Below, one piece after another: positions 18,284 to 26,753 of a DNA stretch of 64,000 nt. The stretch covers positions 42,592 to 106,591 of the forward strand of contig NZ_NWUW01000016.1 of NCBI RefSeq assembly GCF_002746455.1. Direction: 5' to 3'. The position numbers and the translations under genes are program-made. Under the pieces are notes generated by a model. It ran no database searches and was not told where the DNA came from. It saw only the letters and a program-made list of their open reading frames with translations. Numbering within the stretch: position 1 is the first letter of the stretch; every line of letters begins with the position of its first letter. This DNA comes from Bacillus fungorum (GTDB taxonomy: Bacteria > Bacillota > Bacilli > Bacillales > Bacillaceae_G).

Positions 18284-19303
18284 ATGAAGAATCCACTTCT
18301 TCGCATTGAAAACTTACAAACTTCCTTTCGCATACAAGATCAATATCATGCAGCAGTTGATAATGTTTCGTTAACTGTCCATGAAAATGAAATTGTCGCG
18401 ATAGTTGGTGAATCAGGTTGCGGAAAAAGTGCACTTGCCCTTTCTATTATGCGACTGCATAATGAAGCAAATACAAAATTACAAGGGCAGCTTAACTATA
18501 GAGATAAGGATTTACTAACTATGTCAGCCGCAGAGATGAATAAAGTACGCGGATCAAACATCGGCATGATTTTCCAAGAACCTCTTACAGCACTTGATCC
18601 TCTTATGACAGTTGGAAAACAAATCGAAGAAAACTTAGACTACCACACAAGCCTTTCAAAAGTTGAAAAGAAAGAACGCACCTTAGAACTACTTCATCAA
18701 GTTGGTATTCCAAAACCAGAACTTACATATAAACAATACCCACACGAATTATCTGGCGGAATGAGACAAAGAATTGTTATCGCAATTGCAATTGCTTGTA
18801 ACCCAGCACTCATTATTGCGGATGAGCCAACAACTGCACTTGACGTAACAATTCAAGCACAAATTTTAGACTTACTAAAATCTATTCAAGAACAAACAAA
18901 AATGGGCATCATTTTAATTACTCATGATTTAAGTGTTGTCGCAGAAACAGCCGATCGTATCGTCGTTATGTACGCTGGACAAGTTGTAGAAACAGGAAAA
19001 GTTGAAGAGATTTTTAACAACCCTCTTCACCCATATACTCGTTCTCTATTAAACTCCATTCCATCTGCGTATGCTGAAAAAGAAAAATTACATGTAATTC
19101 AGGGGGTGGTTCCTACGTTAGCGAAGCTTCCTCGCACAGGTTGCCGCTTCCAAGCTCGAATTCCATGGATTAGACCTGATCAACACGAGGAAAATCCAAT
19201 TTTACATGAAGTAAAACCAGACCACTGGGTGCGTTGTACTTGCTACAAGCATTTCAACTTCCAAGATAAGAAAGGAGATGACGTAACTCATGGCACTGCT
19301 TAA
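18284..19303 (+). CDS. oppD: Oligopeptide ABC transporter ATPase, OppD type
   Basis: Cytoplasmic ATPase of a peptide importer; 339 residues with Walker A GESGCGKSA, Q-loop IFQEPLTALDPL, signature HELSGGMRQRIVIAIAIA and Walker B LIIADEPTTALDV. The family's C-terminal Cys cluster is altered: GCRFQARIP replaces the usual GCxFxxRCP and one further Cys is missing, although VRCTC remains. ATG follows GGAGGG at good spacing. First gene of a five-gene operon in the order D-F-B-C-A; it overlaps oppF by 14 nt. Several paralogous Opp/App systems exist in this group, so the symbol denotes family only. Confidence 0.9.
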   Translation: MKNPLLRIENLQTSFRIQDQYHAAVDNVSLTVHENEIVAIVGESGCGKSALALSIMRLHNEANTKLQGQLNYRDKDLLTMSAAEMNKVRGSNIGMIFQEPLTALDPLMTVGKQIEENLDYHTSLSKVEKKERTLELLHQVGIPKPELTYKQYPHELSGGMRQRIVIAIAIACNPALIIADEPTTALDVTIQAQILDLLKSIQEQTKMGIILITHDLSVVAETADRIVVMYAGQVVETGKVEEIFNNPLHPYTRSLLNSIPSAYAEKEKLHVIQGVVPTLAKLPRTGCRFQARIPWIRPDQHEENPILHEVKPDHWVRCTCYKHFNFQDKKGDDVTHGTA

Positions 19304-20216
19304 AGTAGAAGATTTAAAAGTACATTTCCCAATTAAAGGTGGTTTCTTCGGCCGCACATTAGATTACGTTCGTGCTGTTGATGGCGTAAGCTTTGAACTA
19401 CAACCTGGCGAAACGTACGGAATCGTTGGGGAATCTGGGAGTGGCAAATCAACAACTGGAAAAGCAATTATGCACTTAACGAAAGCAACAGGCGGTAGCA
19501 TTCATTTTAATAATAGAGATTTAACAAAGTTAAGTCGCTCTGAGCTACGTGAACAACGAAAAGATATTCAAATGATTTTCCAGGACCCATATTCATCATT
19601 AAATCCGAAGAAACGTGTTCTCGATATTATCGCTGAGCCTCTTCGAAATTTCGAGAAGCTCTCACCTGATGAAGAACGTAGAGCCGTTCAAGAATATCTT
19701 GATAAAGTTGGTCTAAATCCAGAGTCAATTTATAAATATCCACATGAATTTTCCGGTGGGCAAAGACAGCGGATTGGTATTGCACGCGCTCTTACTTTAA
19801 AACCGAAACTTATTATTGCTGATGAGCCAGTATCTGCGCTTGACGTGTCTGTACAGGCACAAGTATTAAACTTCTTACAAGATTTACAATCTGAACTCGG
19901 ACTAACGTACTTATTTATCAGTCATGATTTAGGTGTAATTCGCCATATGTGTGATCGTATCGGTGTTATGTATCGCGGACGCATTGTGGAAGAAGCAACT
20001 AGTGCAGAAATTTATAGTAATCCGCAACATATTTATACGAAGCGCCTAATATCAGCAATTCCTGATATTCGTCCAGAAAACCGCGAGCAACAACGTAATT
20101 TGCGTCGTGAGGTAAGCGCTGAGTACGAGAAATCATACGAAAATTATTTCAATGAAAATGGACGTGCTTACGATTTAAAACCAATCTCGCCAACTCACCG
20201 GGTGGCATTACCATAA
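19290..20216 (+). CDS. oppF: Oligopeptide ABC transporter ATPase, OppF type
   Basis: Second ATPase of the importer, pairing with OppD. 308 residues with Walker A GESGSGKST, Q-loop IFQDPYSSLNPKKRV, signature HEFSGGQRQRIGIARAL and Walker B LIIADEPVSALDVSVQAQ. The N-terminal insert FPIKGGFFGRTLDYVRAVDGVSF is typical of OppF/AppF. It starts inside oppD and ends 14 nt before oppB, indicating coupled translation. Confidence 0.91.
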   Translation: MALLKVEDLKVHFPIKGGFFGRTLDYVRAVDGVSFELQPGETYGIVGESGSGKSTTGKAIMHLTKATGGSIHFNNRDLTKLSRSELREQRKDIQMIFQDPYSSLNPKKRVLDIIAEPLRNFEKLSPDEERRAVQEYLDKVGLNPESIYKYPHEFSGGQRQRIGIARALTLKPKLIIADEPVSALDVSVQAQVLNFLQDLQSELGLTYLFISHDLGVIRHMCDRIGVMYRGRIVEEATSAEIYSNPQHIYTKRLISAIPDIRPENREQQRNLRREVSAEYEKSYENYFNENGRAYDLKPISPTHRVALP

Positions 20217-20230
20217 GGGAGTGATAAAAC

Positions 20231-21199
20231 ATGTGGAAATTTATATTACGCCGGGTTTTAGTTATGATACCCCAATTATTCATATTAAGCGTACTCGTCT
20301 TTACACTGGCTAAAGCAATGCCAGGCGATGCATTAAGTGGCGCTGAACTAGCAAACCCAAAAGCTGATCCAAAAGTGATTGAAGAACAACGTGAAAAACT
20401 AGGTTTAAACGATCCGATTCCCACTCAATATGTACGGTGGATTTCAAATGCCGTGCAAGGGGATTTCGGTATTTCTTACGCACATAAAATAAAAGTAACA
20501 GATATTATTGGGGAACGTCTTGGCAATACAATACTGTTAGCTCTTCTTATTCTTATTCTTACTTACTTAATTGCTATTCCACTTGGAGTTATAAGTGGAC
20601 GTTGGAATGATACGTGGGCTGATCGACTCATTACGCTCTATAACTTTTTAGGATTCGGTACACCACTGTTTATTTTCGGATTAGTAATGTTATTCTTATT
20701 CGGCTTTTTATATCCAATTTTCCCTACGAGTGGTAGCGTTGACCCACAAGTTGCAACCGGATCATTTGATTACTATTTAAGTAAATTAAATCATATGATT
20801 TTACCAGCTTTATCTGGGGCATTAATTGGAACTGTAGGAACTGTCCAATATTTACGAAGTGAAATTATCGATACGAAACATAAAGATTTTGTACGCACGG
20901 TAAAAGCAAAAGGTGTACCAGAATCTAAAGTATATTCCAGACATATTTTACGAAATTCATTTTTACCAATCGCAGCATTTTTAGGATATGAAATTACAGG
21001 TTTAGTTGGGGGCTCTATTATTCTAGAAAATATTTTCGGCTACCCAGGAATTGGACAACTATTTTTCCAATCTATCACTCAACGTGATTTCAGTGTCGTA
21101 ACTGCTCTTGTATTATTTACTGGATTCGCAACGCTACTCGGGACTCTTCTTTCCGATATTATTCTAAGCATCGTTGATCCACGTATTCGTATTGATTAA
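20231..21199 (+). CDS. oppB: Oligopeptide ABC transporter permease, OppB type
   Basis: Membrane subunit of 322 residues with about six TM segments. The N-terminus (ILRRVLVMIPQLFILSVLVFTLAKAMPGD) and the EAA-like loop (RTVKAKGVPESKVYSRHILRNSFLPI) identify the DppB/OppB family. GGAG precedes the ATG. It pairs with OppC. Confidence 0.91.
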   Translation: MWKFILRRVLVMIPQLFILSVLVFTLAKAMPGDALSGAELANPKADPKVIEEQREKLGLNDPIPTQYVRWISNAVQGDFGISYAHKIKVTDIIGERLGNTILLALLILILTYLIAIPLGVISGRWNDTWADRLITLYNFLGFGTPLFIFGLVMLFLFGFLYPIFPTSGSVDPQVATGSFDYYLSKLNHMILPALSGALIGTVGTVQYLRSEIIDTKHKDFVRTVKAKGVPESKVYSRHILRNSFLPIAAFLGYEITGLVGGSIILENIFGYPGIGQLFFQSITQRDFSVVTALVLFTGFATLLGTLLSDIILSIVDPRIRID

Positions 21200-21217
21200 T
21201 GGAGGTGAAGAAACGTT

Positions 21218-22123
21218 ATGTTAGCAAATCCTGAAAAACAAACTGAAGTCATTCATTACGAAAAGAGCCCTTCTGGTTTCTCCATTATGTGGCGAGAATT
21301 TCGTAAAGATAAACTAGCAATGTTTTCTCTATTCTTTTTAGCTTTAATATTAATAGCCGTTTACGCAACTTCATTTATTATGAAGCAAGAAGATATCGTC
21401 CGAGTCGATCTATTCGCCATTTATGATCCTCCTTCTGCTGAACATTGGTTAGGAACTGATTATGGGGGTCGCGATATTTTCGGACAATTAATTATTGGTA
21501 CACGTAACTCCTTTACAGTTGGTTTAGCTATCACTCTTTTATCAACCCTTATCGGTCTTACGATGGGACTAATTGCTGGCTATTTTGGAGGAGTTGTCGA
21601 TAACATCATTATGCGTTTTATCGACTTTATGATGATTTTACCATTCTTAATGATTGTTATCGTGTTTATCTCACTCGTTCCAACTTTCAATATTACGACA
21701 TTTATTCTCATAATGACCGCTTTCTTATGGGTCGGAAAAGCAAGGCTTATACGTTCTAAAGTATTAACTGAGAAAGAACTTGATTACGTATCTGCATCAA
21801 AAACATTAGGAACACCAAATTGGAAAATAATCTTCCAGCAAATATTACCTAATTTAAGTTCTATTATCATCGTAAATATTACATTAAATCTTGCTGGTAA
21901 CATCGGAATTGAATCTAGTTTAACTTACTTAGGCTTCGGTCTACCAGAGAGCACACCAAGTCTTGGTACACTTGTAAGTTACGCAACTAACCCAGATGTA
22001 TTGCAAGAAAAGTGGTGGATTTGGTTACCCGCATCAATCATGATTTTAGTGTTGATGCTGTGTATAAATTTTATTGGTCAAGCGTTAAAGCGTGCGGCTG
22101 ATGCGAGACAAAGAAAAGGATAA
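21218..22123 (+). CDS. oppC: Oligopeptide ABC transporter permease, OppC type
   Basis: Second membrane subunit, 301 residues and six TM segments. OppC/DppC blocks are HWLGTDYGGRDIFGQLIIGTR, DFMMILPFLMIVIVF and the EAA loop DYVSASKTLGTPNWKIIFQQILPN. Start 19 nt after oppB behind GGAGGTG. Confidence 0.91.
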   Translation: MLANPEKQTEVIHYEKSPSGFSIMWREFRKDKLAMFSLFFLALILIAVYATSFIMKQEDIVRVDLFAIYDPPSAEHWLGTDYGGRDIFGQLIIGTRNSFTVGLAITLLSTLIGLTMGLIAGYFGGVVDNIIMRFIDFMMILPFLMIVIVFISLVPTFNITTFILIMTAFLWVGKARLIRSKVLTEKELDYVSASKTLGTPNWKIIFQQILPNLSSIIIVNITLNLAGNIGIESSLTYLGFGLPESTPSLGTLVSYATNPDVLQEKWWIWLPASIMILVLMLCINFIGQALKRAADARQRKG

Positions 22124-22137
22124 GGGGTGGAGAAGTT

Positions 22138-23919
22138 ATGAACAAACCAAAACTGTACAAAGTATTAAGTACACTTGCTGCTTCAACATTATTACTATCT
22201 GCATGTGGAGGTGCTGATAGCGGTAGTAAAAAAGCAAACACAAAAAAAGTAGAAACAAATAAATTTAGTGCTGCTGTAAAAAATGACGGTAAAGAAATTA
22301 AAGACGGATCATTAACTTATGGACTTGTTTCAAATTCACCCTTCGCTGGTGTTTTAAGTAGAGTAGTGTATGAAGTTGCTCCAGATTCAGAGATTATGGA
22401 TTTCTTTGATGAACAATTATTAGCTACAGATAAAAACTGGGAAATTACAAATGACGGTGCTGCAACTTATACAATTTCTGAAGATAAAAAAACGATTACA
22501 ATTAAGATTAAAGATAATGTAAAATGGCACGATGGTAACCCTGTAACAGCTGAGGATTTAGAATATTCTTACTTAATAATCGGTAATAGCAAATATACAG
22601 GTATCCGTTACGATACACAAATGCAAATGATTGAAGGTATGGAAGAATATCACACTGGAAAAGCTGACAAAATTTCTGGTATTAAAGTAGTCGATCCAAA
22701 AACAATTTCCATTACTTATAAAGAAGTAAACCCTTCACTAAAAACTGGTATTTGGACATATCCTACACCTAAAAAATATTTAGGTGATGTACCAATTGAA
22801 AAACTAGCTGAATCAGATAAAATCCGTCAAAATCCAATTGGATTCGGTCCATTTAAAGTGAAGAAAATCGTTCCTGGTGAATCAGTTGAGTATGAGCGTT
22901 TTGATGATTACTGGGGCGGCAAACCTAAGCTAAAAAATGTAACATTAAAAGTTGTAAATCCATCTATTGTTAGTGCATCTTTGAAAAAAGGTGATATTGA
23001 TATTGCAGCAATTACTGCTGATCAATATCCGAACGTAAGTAAATTAAAAAACACACAACTAATTGGTAAAACTGACCTTGCTTACACTTATATCGGATTT
23101 AAGTTCGGACATATGGACAAAGCAAAGAATGAAGCTGTAATGGATAACGATAAGTTCAAAGACGTTCGTTTACGTCAAGCGATGGCACATGCAATTGATA
23201 GAGAAAAATTAGGAGAGAAAGTATATCACGGACTTCGCGTTCCAGCTAACTCTCCAATTCCACCATCTATGCCAAAGTACCATAATAATGATGTTGGTGC
23301 GTATAATTTCGATGTAAATAAAGCGAAAAAACTATTAGATGAAGCTGGGTATAAAGATAAAAATGGTGATGGATTCCGTGAAGATCCAAAAGGTAATGAA
23401 TTGAAGATTAACTTCTTAACTAGTAGTGGTAGTGAAACAAGTGAACCGCTGGCTAAATTCTACATTCAATCTTGGAAAGATATCGGCTTAAAAGTAGAAC
23501 TTGTTGATGGACGCTTACACGAATTTAATGCTATGCGTGACATGATTAAAAAAGATGATCCGAAGGTTGATATTTTTGCCGGTGCTTGGAACACTGGCTC
23601 TGACCCTGACCTTTCTGGCCTATGGGGCAAAAATGCCGGATTCAACTACCAGCGCTGGGTAAATGATGAAAATACGAAGTTATTAGAAGCAGGATTATCA
23701 GAAAAAGCTACTGATGAAAAATATCGTAAAGAAGTATACGATAAATGGCAAAAATTAATTCATGACGAAGCACCGATGATTCCAATTCATTACACATTTG
23801 ATTTAACAGGTGTTAATAAGCGCGTAAAAAATTATGATGTCAACACTGAAGTGAATCAAATAACTTCACATTGGAAAGACGTTACTGTAACAAGTGAGAA
23901 GCCAGAAGTAGAAAAATAA
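22138..23919 (+). CDS. oppA: Oligopeptide-binding lipoprotein, OppA type
   Basis: Extracellular solute-binding protein (SBP_bac_5) that captures peptides for the OppBCDF complex. 593 residues; the lipoprotein signal ends LLLSACGG (lipidated Cys23). Blocks typical of the family are WHDGNPVTAEDLEYSYLI, NPIGFGPFKVKKIVPGESVEYERFDDYWGG, RLRQAMAHAIDREKLGEKVYHGLRVPANSPIPPSM and ELKINFLTSSGS. It is the last gene and has its own strong terminator. Binding specificity cannot be read. Confidence 0.92.
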   Translation: MNKPKLYKVLSTLAASTLLLSACGGADSGSKKANTKKVETNKFSAAVKNDGKEIKDGSLTYGLVSNSPFAGVLSRVVYEVAPDSEIMDFFDEQLLATDKNWEITNDGAATYTISEDKKTITIKIKDNVKWHDGNPVTAEDLEYSYLIIGNSKYTGIRYDTQMQMIEGMEEYHTGKADKISGIKVVDPKTISITYKEVNPSLKTGIWTYPTPKKYLGDVPIEKLAESDKIRQNPIGFGPFKVKKIVPGESVEYERFDDYWGGKPKLKNVTLKVVNPSIVSASLKKGDIDIAAITADQYPNVSKLKNTQLIGKTDLAYTYIGFKFGHMDKAKNEAVMDNDKFKDVRLRQAMAHAIDREKLGEKVYHGLRVPANSPIPPSMPKYHNNDVGAYNFDVNKAKKLLDEAGYKDKNGDGFREDPKGNELKINFLTSSGSETSEPLAKFYIQSWKDIGLKVELVDGRLHEFNAMRDMIKKDDPKVDIFAGAWNTGSDPDLSGLWGKNAGFNYQRWVNDENTKLLEAGLSEKATDEKYRKEVYDKWQKLIHDEAPMIPIHYTFDLTGVNKRVKNYDVNTEVNQITSHWKDVTVTSEKPEVEK

Positions 23920-23924
23920 TCATA

Positions 23925-23968
23925 AAAATAGCTCTTAGCATCTACATACATGCTAAGAGCTATTTTTT
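23925..23968 (+). terminator. Terminator of the opp operon
   Basis: Perfect 17-nt arms (23925-23941 / 23950-23966) with an 8-nt loop and a T run, directly after the oppA stop. Confidence 0.93.
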
Positions 23969-24023
23969 ATTTTCATTGCTGTTCCTACTAATGATAACAA
24001 CCAATTCCTTCCCCACTCTAAAA

Positions 24024-24140
24024 TTAAAAGATTTGATGAATCATCTTTATTACAACAGCTAACGTAACAGATGCAGCAAATCCTCCTAAACAAATAAGAC
24101 CGACACCTTGACTATATGATAAATTTTGAAGTGCTTTCAT
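24024..24140 (-). CDS. 38-residue single-TM small protein
   Basis: Product MKALQNLSYSQGVGLICLGG plus a hydrophobic stretch (FAASVTLAVVIKMIHQIF). Ribosome binding site GGGAGG lies 9 nt before ATG 24140; an upstream ATG at 24149 would add MKK but touches that site. One hydrophobic helix of about 20 residues spans the middle. A membrane-anchored small protein is likely but its function is unknown. It sits alone between convergent blocks, with a 20-bp palindrome about 85 bp upstream that may be its operator. Confidence 0.6.
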   Translation of the reverse strand: MKALQNLSYSQGVGLICLGGFAASVTLAVVIKMIHQIF

Positions 24141-24223
24141 TTTTTTCATCCTCCCTATCTCCCCTTCGTTATTTTTATTTTACCAATAGAATAATTTTCA
24201 TAACATCGATTTTTCTGACAACA

Positions 24224-24243
24224 AACTTACAAATTTGTAAGTT
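24224..24243. promoter_or_regulatory. 20-bp perfect palindrome, probable operator
   Basis: AACTTACAAATTTGTAAGTT is self-complementary over 20 bp. It lies upstream of the 38-residue gene and resembles a dimeric-repressor site; no hairpin-terminator U tract follows. Confidence 0.5.
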
Positions 24244-24308
24244 AACAATTTCTCTTTAAACTTATATATCTAGTATGTCCACGCCCTCCTCCTTTATACG
24301 TTAAAAAA

Positions 24309-24478
24309 GACCTCGCATTATATGAAGGCACTGAAAAAGTGATTGCTTTGAAAAAACAACGTGCATTTTATCAATATATAGAAACAAACAAAGGGGTCCA
24401 TCGCCTGTATATAGTAGGTGATGGGCTCCTTTTGCTTGTTAGGCGGACTTTTTCAGTGGCCTCCATTATATCAAGGTC
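24309..24478. repeat. MITE-like palindromic element, about 170 bp
   Basis: The ends (24309-24340 and 24447-24478) are imperfect inverted repeats sharing GACCT/AAGGTC outer bases and a 12-bp exact inner match (CACTGAAAAAGT and its complement). The centre holds a second hairpin (CCATCGCCT / AGGTGATGG, about 24392-24428). There is no coding frame with a ribosome binding site. Probably a small non-autonomous mobile or bcr-type repeat; it may double as the usp terminator. Confidence 0.6.
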
Positions 24479-24508
24479 TTGCTTACACTACAGAATATAT
24501 CACTCAAA

Positions 24509-24931
24509 TTATTTAATAATCATCACCGGGCATTTCACTCGTTTTGCTATTTTATGACTTACACTACCAAGCACCATCTCTTGCAGTGTATTTAATCCTC
24601 TACTCCCAGCAATAACAAGATCTATATCCCCTGTATTTACATATTGAACGATTGTATCTCCAGGATCACCATGTAATATCGTAATTGTATAAGAAATGTT
24701 CTCTTTCTTTAATAAACCTTCAATCTCTTTTAATTTATCTTTTCGACTAGCTGATACTGTTTCTAAATCTGTTTGACCTTGTATAATATCTGACTTTGCC
24801 GTTCTATTGTCTACAACATACACAACTTCAACATTTGTTTCTTCGTTAAATTTTGCAATATATGTCGCATGCTCTGCTGCTCGAAGTGCATGTTCAGAAC
24901 CGTCACATGCTAATATAATTTGTTTATACAT
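24509..24931 (-). CDS. Universal stress protein, UspA family
   Basis: Cytoplasmic 140-residue ATP-binding-type Usp: IILACDGSEHALRAAEHA at the N-terminus and the nucleotide loop AGSRGLNTLQEMVLGSVSHKI (G-S-R-G-x9-G-S) near the C-terminus, ending CPVMIIK. It lies 65 nt downstream of a SulP transporter gene, a recurrent pairing in bacteria. A weak hairpin between them (24972-24995) may lower its expression. Confidence 0.9.
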   Translation of the reverse strand: MYKQIILACDGSEHALRAAEHATYIAKFNEETNVEVVYVVDNRTAKSDIIQGQTDLETVSASRKDKLKEIEGLLKKENISYTITILHGDPGDTIVQYVNTGDIDLVIAGSRGLNTLQEMVLGSVSHKIAKRVKCPVMIIK

Positions 24932-24971
24932 ATGCTGAATCCCCTTTTCGTTATCCTACTCATATTATATA

Positions 24972-24995
24972 GTAAAGCCCCCTAAAAAGGAGGCT
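24972..24995 (-). terminator. Weak hairpin between sulP and usp
   Basis: Minus-strand AAGCCTCC..GGGGGCTT with a U-rich loop and short U stretch; likely partial terminator. Confidence 0.45.
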
Positions 24996-24996
24996 T

Positions 24997-26448
24997 CTAA
25001 CTAGCAATTCTTTTATTATAAGTAGCTAAATTTACAACAAGTTTTAAGCTACGTTCATTTAATCCTGTTATATTTACTTTCACACCAATTTGTTCATACT
25101 TCATGATAACTTTATCAATTGATGCCACTGCTGAATCATCCCATACATGCGCATGAGTAAAGTTCATCTCAATTTCTTTTACATCTTCCTCAAATGAAAA
25201 AGCATTTATAAAATCTGCTGTAGACGCAAAGAAAAGTTGACCGTGAATTTCGTATATTTTCTTATTTTCAATATATAAATGTTTCACGTGAATCTTTGCC
25301 ATATTGAATGCAAATAAAACCGCACTAATTACTGTTCCGATAATTACACCTAATGCTAAATTATGTGTAATTAGGACAATCACAACTGTTACGATCATAA
25401 CAAATGCGTTTCCTTTTGGTACTTTATGAATTGTTGTTACAGAGTTCCAATCAAACGTTCCGATTGAAACCATAATCATAACCGCAACTAAAGCTGCCAT
25501 CGGAATATGAACGACATAATCTCCTAAAACGAATAGTAATACGATTAAAAATCCGCCCGCTACAAATGTTGATAGGCGACCTCGTCCACCTGATTTAATA
25601 TTAATAACAGATTGACCAATCATTGCACAACCTGCCATTCCTCCGAAGAAACCAGCAACAATGTTTGCACTCCCTTGTCCACGTGCTTCCTTATGCTTAT
25701 TACTTTCCGTATGCGTCATATCATCTAAAACCGAAGCTGTTAATAATGACTCTAGTAAACCGATAATTGCAAGCATAACTGCGTACGGTAAAATAATCCC
25801 TAATGTCTCAAGTGTAAAAGGCACATCAGGAATGCTAAAGAACGGTAATTCTTTCGGCAGGCTTCCCATATCCCCTACTGTTTTCAACTGTAATCCACTC
25901 ATAATTGCAATACATGTCACAATAATAATGGAAATAAGTGTAGACGGGACAGCCGTCGTAATACGTGGAAATACATATATAATTACAAGTCCTAATGCGA
26001 CAAGTGCATACATTTGCCAAGTTGCATTTTTAAAATGCGGCAATTGTGCTGTAAAAACTAAAATTCCAAGTGAATTTAAAAAACCACTCATAACAGATTT
26101 CGGAACAAACTTCATAAATGAGCTCAGTTTGAACACGCCAAAAATAATTTGGACAATACCCGTTAATATTGTTGTAGCAAATAAATATTGCAAACCATGA
26201 TCTTTAACAAGCGTTACCATTAATAATGCCATTGCACCTGTTGCAGCTGAAATCATCCCAGTTCTTCCGCCAACAAATGAAATGGTAACTGCAATACAAA
26301 AGGCTGCGTATAATCCAACGGTCGGATCCACACCTGCAATAACAGAGAAAGCAATTGCTTCAGGGATTAACGCTAAAGCAACAACTATTCCTGATAGCAC
26401 ATCCCCTTTCACGTTGGAGAACCAATCATTTTTTATCGTTTGAAACAA
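24997..26448 (-). CDS. SulP-family anion transporter with STAS domain
   Basis: Membrane transporter of inorganic anions (sulfate, bicarbonate or similar); 483 residues, about 11-12 TM segments, then a cytoplasmic STAS domain from about residue 395. Motifs include GIVVALALIPEAIAFSVIAGVDPTVGLYAAF, GSANIVAGFFGGMAGCAMIGQSVINIKSGGRGRLS and, in STAS, HAHVWDDSAVASIDKVIMKYEQIGVKV. A SulP plus universal-stress-protein pairing suggests stress-linked anion or pH homeostasis. Substrate not determinable by reading. Confidence 0.9.
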   Translation of the reverse strand: MFQTIKNDWFSNVKGDVLSGIVVALALIPEAIAFSVIAGVDPTVGLYAAFCIAVTISFVGGRTGMISAATGAMALLMVTLVKDHGLQYLFATTILTGIVQIIFGVFKLSSFMKFVPKSVMSGFLNSLGILVFTAQLPHFKNATWQMYALVALGLVIIYVFPRITTAVPSTLISIIIVTCIAIMSGLQLKTVGDMGSLPKELPFFSIPDVPFTLETLGIILPYAVMLAIIGLLESLLTASVLDDMTHTESNKHKEARGQGSANIVAGFFGGMAGCAMIGQSVINIKSGGRGRLSTFVAGGFLIVLLFVLGDYVVHIPMAALVAVMIMVSIGTFDWNSVTTIHKVPKGNAFVMIVTVVIVLITHNLALGVIIGTVISAVLFAFNMAKIHVKHLYIENKKIYEIHGQLFFASTADFINAFSFEEDVKEIEMNFTHAHVWDDSAVASIDKVIMKYEQIGVKVNITGLNERSLKLVVNLATYNKRIAS

Positions 26449-26605
26449 AATACCACTCCTCTACTCTTTTATCATTTGATCTTCTCCATAAGAAAATCTA
26501 GCCGACTGCACGAAAGCTATTATATAACGAGTAGAGATATCTGTGCTATGTAAAAATTTCCTAAAGAAAAAGGCCCTATCTTAGTAGCGCCTTTGCTCCT
26601 TTTAC

Positions 26606-26749
26606 CCCGCATTAACGGGCAGTAAGACCCCACCTCAAAATTCAGCGAAAGCAAAGAAGTTAAGTGGAGATCAACTGCCCGTAAAAGCCCGATTGGTTCA
26701 ACTAATAATCAATGGGGGAGGAATACCCCCCCACTGATTAAAGTTTCAC
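26606..26749. repeat. bcr1 repeat, copy 2
   Basis: About 144 bp collinear with the copy at 7517-7664, with flanks TTTAC and TGTAT that look like decayed TTTAT duplications. It ends 4 bp before the stop of the lipoprotein gene, so it forms that gene's 3' untranslated region and possibly its terminator. Confidence 0.8.
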
Positions 26750-26753
26750 TGTA

